Assembly: GCF_900099965.1 (NCBI RefSeq)
Contig: NZ_FNDJ01000005.1
Span: 310,001-374,000 of the forward strand
Direction of reading: 5' to 3'
From: Nonomuraea jiangxiensis
Lineage (GTDB): Bacteria; Actinomycetota; Actinomycetes; Streptosporangiales; Streptosporangiaceae
Length of the DNA stretch: 64,000 bases
Shown here: one piece after another, positions 30,526 through 39,216 of the stretch
How positions within the stretch are numbered: the first letter of the stretch is position 1
Layout: each line of letters begins with the position of its first letter
Translations under genes and position numbers: made by a program
The notes under the pieces: generated by a model
Database searches by the model: none
The model's input: the letters and a program-made list of their open reading frames with translations, nothing else
Told to the model about the DNA's origin: nothing

Positions 30526-31922
30526 TCAACGAGCCGCTCCCCCAGCAGCGGCATACGAGTACGGAGATCAGCGTGGAGTCCAGGAGTTCTTCTCGCCGCA
30601 CCTTCCTTACCATGTCGATGGGCCTGCCCCTGGGCGCCGCGTTGGCCGCCTGCGGCACCTCCGGGCCGACCAGACCCGGCGCCACCAGCACCGGCGGTGG
30701 CGGCGGCGGCACCACCGCCACCTACTGGTATCTGTCGACCCAGCCGCAAGAGGGCGTGCGCACCAGGACGATGGAGCGCTTCAACAAGGCCAACCCCAAC
30801 GGCCGGCTCGTCGGGACGACCTTCCAGAACGACGCCTTCAAGACGAAGATCAAGACGGCCATCGGGGCCGGCCAGGCACCCACGCTCATCTGGGGCTGGG
30901 GCGGCGGCGGACTGCGCAGCTACGTGCAGGCGGGCCAGGTCGAGGACCTCACCTCGTGGTTCGACCAGAATCCCGCCGTCAAGGACCGGCTGTTCCCCTC
31001 CTCCTTCGGCGCCGCCACCATCGACGGCAAGATCTACGCGATGCCGTGCGAGACGATGCAGCCGATCGTCCTGTACTACGACAAGCGGGCCTTCGAGAAG
31101 ATCAAGGCCGAGCCGCCCCAGAGCTGGGGCGACATCATGGCCCTGGTGCCCAAGTTCAACGCCGCGGGCATCGCGCCGTTCTCGCTCGGCGGGCAGTCGC
31201 GCTGGACGAACATGATGTGGCTGGAGTTCCTGTTCGACCGCATCGGCGGTCCCGAGGTGTTCCAGGCCGTGTTCGACGCCGAGAAGGACGCCTGGTCCAA
31301 CCCGATCGCCCTGGACGCCCTCACCAAGGCGCAGGACCTGATCAAGGCGGACGGCTTCATCAAGGGCTTCTCCTCCATCACCGCCGACTCCAACGCCGAC
31401 CAGGCGCTGCTCTACACCGGCAAGGCCGCGATGATGCTGCACGGCGGCTGGACGTACGGCAGCATGTCCACCGACGGCGGCGACTTCGTCTCCGGCGGCA
31501 ACCTCGGCTACATGAACTTCCCGCCCGTCGAGGGCGGCAAGGGCGACCCCAGCAACACCGTCGGCAACCCCGGCCAGTACCTGTCGATCTCCGCCAAGGC
31601 GACCCCCGAGCAGAAGGAGATCGCCAAGAAGTTCTTCGCCACCGAGCTGATGAGCGACGAGTCGGTGAAGGACTGGGTCGGCACCGGCGCGGTGCCGATC
31701 GTCAAGGGCGCCGACGCCGCGTTCGGCAGCGCCAAGGACGCCGAGTTCCTGAAGTTCGTCTACGGCATCGCCGTCAACGCCAAGACCTTCGCCCAGTCCT
31801 GGGACCAGGCGCTCAGCCCCACGGCCGCCGAGGTGCTGCTGGACAACATCTCCAAGCTGTTCCAGCTGTCGATCTCGCCACAGCAGTTCGCGACGAACAT
31901 GAACGCGGTCATCGGCAAGTGA
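30522..31922 (+). CDS. ABC importer sugar-binding lipoprotein
   Basis: A family 1 extracellular solute-binding protein of up to 466 residues. Its secretion signal has a twin-arginine-like SSRRTFLTMS followed by a hydrophobic stretch and the lipobox LAACG, so it is an anchored lipoprotein outside the membrane. The mature domain shows the usual two-lobe features (TWYW-like start, DAFKTKIKTAIGAGQAP, AMMLHGGWTYG). The ATG at 30522 overlaps the leader stop; a GTG at 30573 with GGAG upstream gives a signal of more normal length and may be the true start. It corresponds to BxlE in related loci and binds an oligosaccharide. It overlaps the next gene by four bases. Confidence 0.92.
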   Translation: MINEPLPQQRHTSTEISVESRSSSRRTFLTMSMGLPLGAALAACGTSGPTRPGATSTGGGGGGTTATYWYLSTQPQEGVRTRTMERFNKANPNGRLVGTTFQNDAFKTKIKTAIGAGQAPTLIWGWGGGGLRSYVQAGQVEDLTSWFDQNPAVKDRLFPSSFGAATIDGKIYAMPCETMQPIVLYYDKRAFEKIKAEPPQSWGDIMALVPKFNAAGIAPFSLGGQSRWTNMMWLEFLFDRIGGPEVFQAVFDAEKDAWSNPIALDALTKAQDLIKADGFIKGFSSITADSNADQALLYTGKAAMMLHGGWTYGSMSTDGGDFVSGGNLGYMNFPPVEGGKGDPSNTVGNPGQYLSISAKATPEQKEIAKKFFATELMSDESVKDWVGTGAVPIVKGADAAFGSAKDAEFLKFVYGIAVNAKTFAQSWDQALSPTAAEVLLDNISKLFQLSISPQQFATNMNAVIGK

Positions 31923-32824
31923 GCGCGCCCGCGACCTCCGTCCCGCGAGGGAGCGCCCGGCGTGGCTCCCTCGCGTGGCTGGCCGTCCCCGCGCTGCTCC
32001 TCTTCGTCTGTTTCGGGGTGATCCCGCTGGCAGGCGTGCTGCTGCTCAGCTTCACCTCCTGGGACGGGCTCGGCGACATCCACTTCGCCGGCCTGGAGAG
32101 CTGGCAGGCCATCCTCGCCGACCCCGGGCTGCCGCACGCGCTGTGGGTGACCTTCCTGGTGATGGCCGTGTCCTGGGCGGTGCAGACCCCGGCGAGCATC
32201 CTGATGGGCGTGTTCCTGGCCGGGTCGCAGCGCTACCGGGCGGTCCTGGCGGTGCTGTACTTCGTGCCGCTGCTGCTCAGCCACGCCGCGGTGGCGATCA
32301 CGTACAAGGCGCTGCTCGACCCCAACTTCGGGCTCGGGCCGGGGCTCAACCTGGCGCTGCTCACGCAGGACTGGCTGGGCAGGCCGTGGCTCGCCTTCGG
32401 CGTGGTGATCTTCGTGGTCTCCTGGCAGTTCATCCCGTTCCACGCGCTGATCTACCAGGGCGGGGTCCGCCAGATCCCGCGCTCGATGTACGAGGCCGCC
32501 GAGCTCGACGGCGCCGGCCGGGTGCGCAAGTTCTTCAGCATCACCCTGCCGCAGCTCAAGTACACGATCATCACCTCCTCCACCCTCATGGTGGTCGGCT
32601 CGCTGACCTTCTTCGACCTGATCTTCGTGCTGACCGCGGGCGGACCGGGCGACGCCACCCGGGTGCTCGCCCTGGACATGTACAAGCGCGGGTTCCAGGC
32701 CAACCTCATGGGCCCGGCCAGCGCCATCGCCGTCATCCTGGTCCTCGTGGGGCTCGCGCTGGCGTTGCTCCTGCGCCGGGTCGGCGGCCGTGACGCCTCG
32801 CACAGCCAGCTGGAAGGGGCCTGA
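31919..32824 (+). CDS. ABC sugar importer permease 1 (MalF type)
   Basis: A 301-residue inner-membrane permease with six predicted helices. The ATPase-contact loop has EAAELDGAGRVRKFFSITLP, the EAA motif. The GTG start overlaps the binding-protein stop (GTGA), indicating coupling. It forms the channel with the next gene product. No ATPase gene is in the operon; Streptomyces-like organisms use the shared MsiK protein for several such importers, and this is presumably the case here. Confidence 0.93.
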   Translation: MSAPATSVPRGSARRGSLAWLAVPALLLFVCFGVIPLAGVLLLSFTSWDGLGDIHFAGLESWQAILADPGLPHALWVTFLVMAVSWAVQTPASILMGVFLAGSQRYRAVLAVLYFVPLLLSHAAVAITYKALLDPNFGLGPGLNLALLTQDWLGRPWLAFGVVIFVVSWQFIPFHALIYQGGVRQIPRSMYEAAELDGAGRVRKFFSITLPQLKYTIITSSTLMVVGSLTFFDLIFVLTAGGPGDATRVLALDMYKRGFQANLMGPASAIAVILVLVGLALALLLRRVGGRDASHSQLEGA

Positions 32825-32828
32825 CCTC

Positions 32829-33722
32829 ATGGCGACCATCCTGTCCACCGGTCCCGAGCGGACGGCCCCGCCCCGGCCCCGGCCCGCCTCCGGCCGGGTC
32901 ACCGAGCGCCCCAACTGGCTGGGCAGCCTGACGGCCTGGATCTGGCTGGCGATCGTGATCGTGCCCATCTACTGGATCGTCATCACCAGCTTCAAGACGC
33001 AGTCCAACTATTACGCCGAGCATCCCTTCATGCCGCCGGCCGAGCCGACGCTGGCCAACTACCGGATGGTCATCGAGGCGGACTTCGCCCAGTACTTCCT
33101 CAACAGCCTGATCTCCACGGTCGGTGCCGTGGTGCCGGCCGTGCTGTTCAGCTTCATGGCGGCGTACGCGATCGTGCGCAGCGGCGGTGCCAGCAGGTTC
33201 CTGCGCTGGACGAACTCGCTCTTCCTGATGGGCCTGGCGATCCCGTTGCAGGCGACGATCATCCCGATCTACCTGATCATCATCAGGCTGCACCTCTACG
33301 ACTCGCTCATGGCGCTGATCCTGCCGTCGATCGCCTTCGCCATCCCCCTGTCGGTGCTGATCCTGGCGAACTTCATCCGCGACGTGCCCAAGGAGCTGTT
33401 CGACTCGATGCGGATCGACGGCGCCGGGGAGCAGGTGACGCTGTGGCGGCTGGCGTTCCCGCTGACGATGCCGGCCGTGGTGACGGTGACGATCTACAAC
33501 GCGCTGATGATCTGGAACGGGTTCCTGCTGCCGCTGGTCCTCACCCAGAGCACCGACAAGCGCACGCTGCCGCTGGCGTTGTGGAACTTCCAGGGCCAGT
33601 ACAGCGTGAACGTGCCCGCCGTGCTCGCCTCCGTCGTGCTCACCACGCTCCCCATCCTGCTGCTGTACGTGGTGGGCCGCCGCCAGCTCCTCAGCGGCCT
33701 GACCGCGGGATTCAGCCGGTGA
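32829..33722 (+). CDS. ABC sugar importer permease 2 (MalG type)
   Basis: A 297-residue partner permease. Six helices are predicted, and the EAA-like loop reads FDSMRIDGAGEQVTLWRLAFP. The ATG at 32829 begins four bases after the previous stop. Its end overlaps the convergent phosphotransferase gene by 11 bases. Together with the preceding two genes it makes a CUT1-type importer for oligosaccharides; the cytoplasmic GH3 enzyme encoded divergently would process the sugar. Confidence 0.93.
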   Translation: MATILSTGPERTAPPRPRPASGRVTERPNWLGSLTAWIWLAIVIVPIYWIVITSFKTQSNYYAEHPFMPPAEPTLANYRMVIEADFAQYFLNSLISTVGAVVPAVLFSFMAAYAIVRSGGASRFLRWTNSLFLMGLAIPLQATIIPIYLIIIRLHLYDSLMALILPSIAFAIPLSVLILANFIRDVPKELFDSMRIDGAGEQVTLWRLAFPLTMPAVVTVTIYNALMIWNGFLLPLVLTQSTDKRTLPLALWNFQGQYSVNVPAVLASVVLTTLPILLLYVVGRRQLLSGLTAGFSR

Positions 33723-34551
33723 CCGGGTCCGCCAGCAGCGCCCGCGTCAACGTGGCCCGGTGGCGGGCCAGGTGGTCGATGTCCGCGCGATAGAGCGTGT
33801 CGTCGCCGCGGGCGATGTGACCGGCGAAGGCCGCCTCACCCGCGGCGGCCCGCTCGTGCATGTGCCGAACCAGGTGTGCCAGCCGCGCCCGCGCCGTCTC
33901 GGCCAGCGCGCCCCTGTCGCCGTCGCCGAGCCCGTAGGCGTCGGCGAACAGCCGCACCCGGCGCGCCTGCTCCGCCACGGGAGCGCCGTCCGGGTGCCGC
34001 GGGTCGCCGAGCGGCACGAACCGGTAGGCGGCGTAGGCCACGTCCCAGATCCGCGGCCCCGGGTGCGCCGTGTCGAAGTCGATGAACGCGACCGGCCGCC
34101 CGTCCCGGAACACGCAGTTGTAGGTCGCCACGTCCCCGTGGCAGACGACCTCGGCCGGACTTTGCGGCGGGAAGTACCACGACATGTCCGGAGATTTCGG
34201 GAAATCGAGGGTGGCGTCGTGGAGCTCCCGCAGCAGCCTCCCGACGACCGCCAGCGCGCCGTCCGCCCGGGCCCATTCCGGCAGCGGATGACCCGGCACC
34301 TCGCCGGGCACGAAGTCCAGGACCTCCCGCCCCGCGTCGTCCACCCCGTGGCACCGCGGCGCACCGGTGAACCCGCGTGCCGCCAGGTGCTCCAGCAGGG
34401 CGTGCACGGCCGGCGTCCACGGGCCCACCGGCCGCCGTACCGTGCCGCCGACCCGGACGACGTGGTTGACGCCCCCACCGGTCAGCACCTCCTCGTCGCC
34501 CACCGGCCCTCCCGACCCCTCCGAACCCGCCGGCCAGTCTGCCACGCTCAA
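33712..34551 (-). CDS. Aminoglycoside phosphotransferase-family protein
   Basis: A 279-residue kinase-like phosphotransferase (APH/choline kinase fold). The catalytic loop VCHGDVATYNCVF and the metal-binding FIDFDTAHPGPRIWDVAYA are intact, so it should be an active small-molecule kinase. The family covers antibiotic, sugar and alcohol kinases, and the substrate cannot be assigned. The start is TTG at 34551 or GTG at 34545. It converges on and overlaps the importer operon end by 11 bases. Confidence 0.85.
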   Translation of the reverse strand: MSVADWPAGSEGSGGPVGDEEVLTGGGVNHVVRVGGTVRRPVGPWTPAVHALLEHLAARGFTGAPRCHGVDDAGREVLDFVPGEVPGHPLPEWARADGALAVVGRLLRELHDATLDFPKSPDMSWYFPPQSPAEVVCHGDVATYNCVFRDGRPVAFIDFDTAHPGPRIWDVAYAAYRFVPLGDPRHPDGAPVAEQARRVRLFADAYGLGDGDRGALAETARARLAHLVRHMHERAAAGEAAFAGHIARGDDTLYRADIDHLARHRATLTRALLADPVTG

Positions 34552-34591
34552 GGGTGAGCGGGGCCGCCATGGCCAGGTGCCGTCAGGGGTT

Positions 34592-35152
34592 TCAGCCTCG
34601 GGCGCGGAATGCCACGGCCGTCGTCGAGCTGATCGCCGTCACCACCACCACCGTGACCAGCACCGTGGCCAGGGGACTCTTGCGCCGCTCCGAGGCCGCC
34701 AGCCACCTGACGTGCGACCGGGGCGACACCTTCGGCGTGGGCTTGGGAGTCGGGGTCGGGGCCGGAACGAGGAACGGCGCCGCGCGGGGCACGGGCCGGG
34801 CGGGGACCGGGCGCCGGGGCCGCTTGCGCGGGCACTCCCCCAGCACGACCCGGCCCATGCACACCGCGTCCCGGTAAATGGTCACCTGGGGCAGCGTGAC
34901 CTTGGGCACGGGGCGGCGGGCGCGGGGCCGGATCGAGATCGACACCCCGGGGACGGGTTCGCGCCACGTCTTCACCTTGGGAACCGACACCCTGGGCCCC
35001 ACCGACACCCCCTTGGGCGGGGCGGGCGGGACCGGCGGGCGTACGGACACCCTCGGCACCGGGCGGGGCTCCCGCTCGGCCGTCGCCGGACCCGCGACGA
35101 CCACCGCCAGCAGGGCGGCGGCCAGCAGCAGCGGCGCGCGCCTCCCCGCCAT
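34592..35152 (-). CDS. Proline-rich exported membrane protein of unknown function
   Basis: A 186-residue protein not recognised from any family. The N-terminus is a signal sequence (LLLAAALLAVVVAGPATA). A stretch rich in Pro, Arg, Val and Lys follows to about residue 140, with repeated VPKV and PVP motifs. A single transmembrane helix (PLATVLVTVVVVTAISS) ends near the C-terminus. It begins two bases after the DUF4239 stop, so the two form an operon. A wall-spanning tether is one possible reading. Confidence 0.7.
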   Translation of the reverse strand: MAGRRAPLLLAAALLAVVVAGPATAEREPRPVPRVSVRPPVPPAPPKGVSVGPRVSVPKVKTWREPVPGVSISIRPRARRPVPKVTLPQVTIYRDAVCMGRVVLGECPRKRPRRPVPARPVPRAAPFLVPAPTPTPKPTPKVSPRSHVRWLAASERRKSPLATVLVTVVVVTAISSTTAVAFRARG

Positions 35153-35154
35153 GA

Positions 35155-35922
35155 TCACATCCCCCCGGCGATGCGCGCGAACTCCTGCATCGCCCCACGG
35201 AACGCCTCCGGCCCGACGGCCAGCGGCCCGGCGAAGGCACGGGAGATGTCCCAGGTCAGGAAGACGCCGAAGCCGAGCAGGCCCGCCATCGCCACCAGCG
35301 GCGCGAGGGCCGGCCCGCGCGGCCTGGCCCCGGCCAGGAACGGGAAGAGGATGACCACCACCGCGGTCAGGACCGTCAGGTGCAGCAGCCCAGCGGGGGG
35401 TGTCGCGGCGGCGTCGGCGGTGCGCTGGGCGCGGGCGGCGGAGACGGCCCTGATGTGCTCCAGCACGGCGTCCTTGGCGTCCTCCTGCGTGTCGCCGCGC
35501 ACCTGCAGCGCGTCGACCCGGCCGCGCAGCGCGTCCACCTTGGCCGCGCCGACGGGGTGCATCCGGCCCTCGGCCATGAACGGCCACTCGTCCCTGATCA
35601 CGAAGGTGACGTAGTCGCGCAGTGCCGCGCGCACCTCCAGCGGCGCGGTGCCGGGCAGATCTCCGGCCGCCCAGTAGGCGTCGATCGCCGACTGGCTCTC
35701 GGTCTGTGTGTTGAGGCGGGCGGCGTCGGCGGTGGTCCACGGCACGATGATCGCGATGGCGAACACCAGCAGGAACATGGCCGACAACATCGACCCCGCG
35801 TGCCCGGCTGACGGCCCGCCGGGGTCCCGGTCGTCGCTCGCCCGCTTGACCTTGCTGAACACCAGCGCGGCGAGCGCCACCCCACCCACCGCCGCCAAGA
35901 TCGAGAGTATGTACGCCACCAT
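35155..35922 (-). CDS. DUF4239 membrane protein
   Basis: A 255-residue membrane protein matching the DUF4239 (bestrophin-like domain) family. There are two N-terminal helices (residues 3-22 and 45-65), a soluble middle with RDYVTFVIRDEWPFMAEGR, and two C-terminal helices. The family is widespread but uncharacterised, with a suggested channel-like relation. The ATG at 35922 has GGGAGATC seven bases upstream; a GTG at 35940 is possible. It is the first gene of a two-gene unit with the proline-rich protein. Confidence 0.82.
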   Translation of the reverse strand: MVAYILSILAAVGGVALAALVFSKVKRASDDRDPGGPSAGHAGSMLSAMFLLVFAIAIIVPWTTADAARLNTQTESQSAIDAYWAAGDLPGTAPLEVRAALRDYVTFVIRDEWPFMAEGRMHPVGAAKVDALRGRVDALQVRGDTQEDAKDAVLEHIRAVSAARAQRTADAAATPPAGLLHLTVLTAVVVILFPFLAGARPRGPALAPLVAMAGLLGFGVFLTWDISRAFAGPLAVGPEAFRGAMQEFARIAGGM

Positions 35923-36048
35923 GAAGATCTCCCGAATCACCTCTGATACGTAGCGTCACATTACTATCACACAGTGCAATGTTGGTGTCAGGCCCTGAAA
36001 CGCAAAGTCCCGGCAAGCCATGTGCTTACACCCACGGCCCGGCGGCGG

Positions 36049-36115
36049 CACCAGGGTGGTCGGCGCCGGCAACCCGACCGCCCTGGTGTGACAGCCGGAC
36101 TGGACCCGTCCGGCT
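36049..36115 (-). terminator. Two tandem terminator hairpins after the sialidase gene
   Basis: Nearest the sialidase stop are eight-base arms AGCCGGAC/GTCCGGCT (36093-36115). Beyond them is a 15-base stem with one wobble pair (36049-36063 with 36074-36088) and a ten-base loop. Together they should stop sialidase transcripts efficiently. Confidence 0.75.
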
Positions 36116-36125
36116 CCGCCGGGGG

Positions 36126-37334
36126 TCAGCGCAGGCCGATGCCGCTCTCCCAGAACCAGTTCCAGCGGATCTCGTCCCGGAAGCGGTTCACGCCCGCCTC
36201 GTAGAGCACGCCGATCGCGCCGTCGCCGATGAGCGTCATGTCGGAGTATCCGGCGTGGTCGCCGTCGATGCGGATGCCGCCGGCGCCGGCGGAGCCGTCC
36301 CAGTGCCGCCAGGTGGCGCCCTCGTCGAAGGAGGAGCGTACGTTCATGCCCACGGGGTTGTTGTCGGTCTTCGGGGTGGCGGGCGCGGACAGCAGGATCC
36401 GGGTGTACGAGCCGCCGGCCCCGCGCTGGCGGAGCAGGGCGGGATGGGTGGGCGGGGCGGTGATGGAGTTGTCGGCCCGGAAGTCGCCGTCGAAGGTGAG
36501 GCCGCCGTCGAGGCTGACGCCACGGGCCAGGCCGCGTACGGAGGTCTGGTCCGGGACCGAGCCGTTGCGGGCGATCACCAGGATGCTCCCGTCGGTCCGC
36601 TCGACCAGGGTCTGCTCGCCCAGCCGCAGCACCGACTTGTCGTAGGTCGCGGTCGCGCCGATCTTCCAGCTCGCGCCGCGGTCGTCGCTGTAGACGAGCC
36701 GCACGCTCTGCTGGTCGCCGATGCCGAAGTAGACCGGCACGACCAGCCGTCCCCGGTGGTCGGGATGGGTGAGCTCGATGCCGTGCCCCGGCCCGGTGGC
36801 GAACCAGTCCCCGGCGCCCGCGGGCGTCTTGATCACCCCCGACAGGTCGTCCGGCGCCGACCAGGTCCGACCGTCGTCGTTGCTGACCTGGACCTTCGGG
36901 ACGCGGGGCGTGGTCTGGGTGGCGGTCGGCTCGGAGGTGGTGAACAGGAACACCGGCCCCGCCGAATGCGCCACCACCGTCGCGTTGCCCTGCAGGGCCG
37001 CGCCCGCGGCGCCGGCCAGGACCGTCCTGCTCGCCTCCCACGTGCGGCCGTTGTCGGTGGAACGCCGCATGACGACGTCGAACGCGCCGTGGTCGGCGCA
37101 GTTGTTGCGGTTGCGCCGCTCGGCGAACGCGAGCAGCACGTTGTTCCTGGTCTTGACCACGGCGGGGAGCCGGAAGCAGGTCGTCGACCCGCCGTCGGTG
37201 TAGGACCGCCACAGGGTCTGCTTGTGGAAGGAGAGCGTGGGCGGCTGGGCGGCCAGGGCCGCCGCGGGTGTCGCGGAGGTGGCCATGGCCACCACCGCTC
37301 CGATCACAGCGCCGAACGTCCGTAACGTACGCAT
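36126..37334 (-). CDS. Secreted exo-alpha-sialidase (GH33)
   Basis: A 402-residue sialidase with a signal peptide (about residues 1-28). The FRIP-like motif is FRLPAVV, and Asp-box repeats are seen as STDNGRTWE, SNDDGRTWS, SDDRGASWK, SLDGGLTFD and SFDEGATWR, giving the six-blade propeller. The catalytic acid Asp is probably in the NNCADHGAFD region. It releases terminal sialic acids outside the cell. No sialic-acid transport or lyase genes are nearby. Codon 4 is a rare TTA. The ATG at 37334 follows CGGAGG. Confidence 0.93.
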   Translation of the reverse strand: MRTLRTFGAVIGAVVAMATSATPAAALAAQPPTLSFHKQTLWRSYTDGGSTTCFRLPAVVKTRNNVLLAFAERRNRNNCADHGAFDVVMRRSTDNGRTWEASRTVLAGAAGAALQGNATVVAHSAGPVFLFTTSEPTATQTTPRVPKVQVSNDDGRTWSAPDDLSGVIKTPAGAGDWFATGPGHGIELTHPDHRGRLVVPVYFGIGDQQSVRLVYSDDRGASWKIGATATYDKSVLRLGEQTLVERTDGSILVIARNGSVPDQTSVRGLARGVSLDGGLTFDGDFRADNSITAPPTHPALLRQRGAGGSYTRILLSAPATPKTDNNPVGMNVRSSFDEGATWRHWDGSAGAGGIRIDGDHAGYSDMTLIGDGAIGVLYEAGVNRFRDEIRWNWFWESGIGLR

Positions 37335-37509
37335 GGATGACCTCCGAGGTCGGGTCCGGGCCGTCATGATCTCAACCACCGGACCCTTGATCCACCCCAT
37401 CGCTCCGTCCGGGCTCGGGCGACCAGCCGGGTGACGTGCGGCGGCCGTTACGGAACACCGAATCGGGTAACAGCGTGTGATGGCCAGCGCAAAGGGTAGT
37501 CAAGTGATT

Positions 37510-38064
37510 ATGCTGCGCATCGGCACATGGGGGACTGCCGAGTCGGCCGACGTCGTCGCCTGCGGGTGGCGCGACACCGGTCCCGGACTTGTCCGAACGG
37601 GCGTCAAACTCATCTATTCAGCGACCGGCCGGGTGCCGGAGTTACCGGGGCTGCGGATCGCCACGCCGGTCGCGAACGGGGCCGAGGAGATCGCCAGGGC
37701 GCTGTTCCAGGGGCTGGACGTGGTGCTCACCGCCCCCGATTGTTGTCCGGCCGCGCCCGTGGTGGCGGCGGGCATGTGGCACTACGGCTGGACGCGCGGC
37801 GATCTCGGCGCGCTGGCCGGGGCGACGGTGGCGGGGCTGGCGCTGGCCGCGCAGCCGGGGCCGTGCGTGATGGAGGTCCACCGCGACGGGCACAGCTTCC
37901 TTGACGGCGACGTGACGGCGGCGGCGGTGCGCGCCTGCCTGGCCGCCCGCTTTTCAGGCGGCCGTTACCGCACACCCGAGGTCACGGTCCCGCTCGACTC
38001 GGTACACCTCAGCCAGGAGGCCCCCACCCGCATCCTCATCGCCCCCTGCGCGGTCACCCCCTGA
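37510..38064 (+). CDS. Conserved hypothetical protein, function unknown
   Basis: A protein of 184 residues if it begins at the ATG at 37510 (a GTG at 37504 and an ATG at 37477 also lie in frame). I do not recognise the family. The N-terminal segment LRIGTWGTAESADVVACGWR and a Cys-Cys pair in TAPDCCPAAPVVAAGMWHYG are the most distinctive parts; no signal peptide or clear membrane helix is seen. Codon 45 is TTA. It is divergent from the sialidase gene across a 175-base region. Codon bias supports a real gene. Confidence 0.65.
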   Translation: MLRIGTWGTAESADVVACGWRDTGPGLVRTGVKLIYSATGRVPELPGLRIATPVANGAEEIARALFQGLDVVLTAPDCCPAAPVVAAGMWHYGWTRGDLGALAGATVAGLALAAQPGPCVMEVHRDGHSFLDGDVTAAAVRACLAARFSGGRYRTPEVTVPLDSVHLSQEAPTRILIAPCAVTP

Positions 38065-38327
38065 CGAGCCCCACACCGCCGCCGGCGAAGTCGGCGTACG
38101 CCCCGACGACGCCGCTCTCGCGGAGATCGCGCAGCCGCGCGGTCAGGGGCGAGGTGTGACGCCTTCGACCAGGGTAGAGGCCCGGGTGGACGCCGGGTGC
38201 GGCGGATCTGCGGCCAGGTCCGCGCCTGTCCGGATCCGCGCGGAGCGGAGCATGGCGCCGGGGTTCGGGCGGCTCCTCCGTGATCTCGTCAGGTGCGGTG
38301 GCGTACCGAGCAAGGGAGGTCTTGGTG
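38065..38327. other. Intergenic region without clear gene
   Basis: This 263-base stretch holds the promoter region of the protoglobin gene and its AAGGGAGGT Shine-Dalgarno. On the minus strand, 38054-38150 encodes a protein-like tail (ESGVVGAYADFAGGGVGLV) that could be a gene relic, but there is no supporting start. Nothing else is identified. Confidence 0.4.
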
Positions 38328-38954
38328 ATGAGTGAGCATACGCCGACACCGAAACTGGTCACCGAACATGCCGAGGCGATCCCCGGTTACTCCTATGGCA
38401 CCGCCGAGGCCGCCACCTCGCCGCTGACCCTGGAGGACCTGGAACGGCTCAAGGCCGTGGTGGGGCTGACCAAGGACGACGAGGACGCCTTGGTGGAGGC
38501 GGCCGGCGTACTGGTCGACCAGGCCGACGACATGGTGACCGCCTACCGCCGGCGGCTCGGGGAAATGCCGTTCATGCGCCCCTACTTCGGCCACCCCGAC
38601 GGGAGCCCGAACCCGGAGTACGGCGCGGCGTCCCAGCCGCGGTTCGACCGGTTCATCATCGACGCCTGCACCCGCCCGCTGGATCAGGACTGGCTGAACT
38701 ACCAGCAGGAGATCGGGCTGCGTCACACCCGGGCCAAGAAGAACGTCACCGATCACGCCGACTCCGCCGACCACATTCCGATGCGCTACCTGCTCGCCTT
38801 CACCGCCGTCGTGATCGCCACCGCGCGTGAGTACCTGGGCGCCACGGGCGCCTCCCCCGAGCAGGTCGACCGCATGCACGCCGCCTTCACCAAGTCGGTC
38901 ATGCTGCACGTCACGGTCTGGACCCGGCCGTACGTGGACGCCGCCGAGTGGTGA
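38328..38954 (+). CDS. Protoglobin-domain protein
   Basis: A 208-residue single-domain protoglobin. The sequence fits the globin-sensor family, with PEYGAASQPRFDRFIIDACT before the heme pocket and the proximal His expected in EIGLRHTRAKKN. There is no attached signalling domain. Such proteins bind heme and O2, CO or NO, and are proposed to sense or detoxify gases. The start is set by AAGGGAGGT seven bases upstream of the ATG at 38328. Neighbouring genes give no functional hint. Confidence 0.88.
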   Translation: MSEHTPTPKLVTEHAEAIPGYSYGTAEAATSPLTLEDLERLKAVVGLTKDDEDALVEAAGVLVDQADDMVTAYRRRLGEMPFMRPYFGHPDGSPNPEYGAASQPRFDRFIIDACTRPLDQDWLNYQQEIGLRHTRAKKNVTDHADSADHIPMRYLLAFTAVVIATAREYLGATGASPEQVDRMHAAFTKSVMLHVTVWTRPYVDAAEW

Positions 38955-39216
38955 CGGGGACGAGGCGGACCGCGTCGCTGAAGACGCCATCCGCGGTCGC
39001 GTCCTGGCGGTCGCCACCGGGCCGGCCGCGCTCCTGGCGGTCTATTACACCGCGCGTAACGCCGACACCCGCTTCGTAGGAGCGAAATTCGGCGAGGCGA
39101 TGTTGCCGGACTTCCCCATCACTGGGACGACACCATTCTTTCCGGGGCCGGCCCGAACAAGGCGGATTTCAGCATGATGTCGCCTCGGAGGCCGGCGTTG
39201 GTCGGCGTGGCGCGGG
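38955..39216. other. Intergenic region, no feature recognised
   Basis: This 262-base gap lies between the convergent protoglobin and SARP genes. No protein-like frame with a start and Shine-Dalgarno and no strong hairpin were found. It is less GC-rich in places than its surroundings. Confidence 0.4.

Noticed and set aside
38054..38362. 102-codon frame on the minus strand ending in a protein-like tail
   Set aside because: Only the last 30 codons look protein-like, and no start or Shine-Dalgarno fits. Could be a relic but not supportable as a gene.
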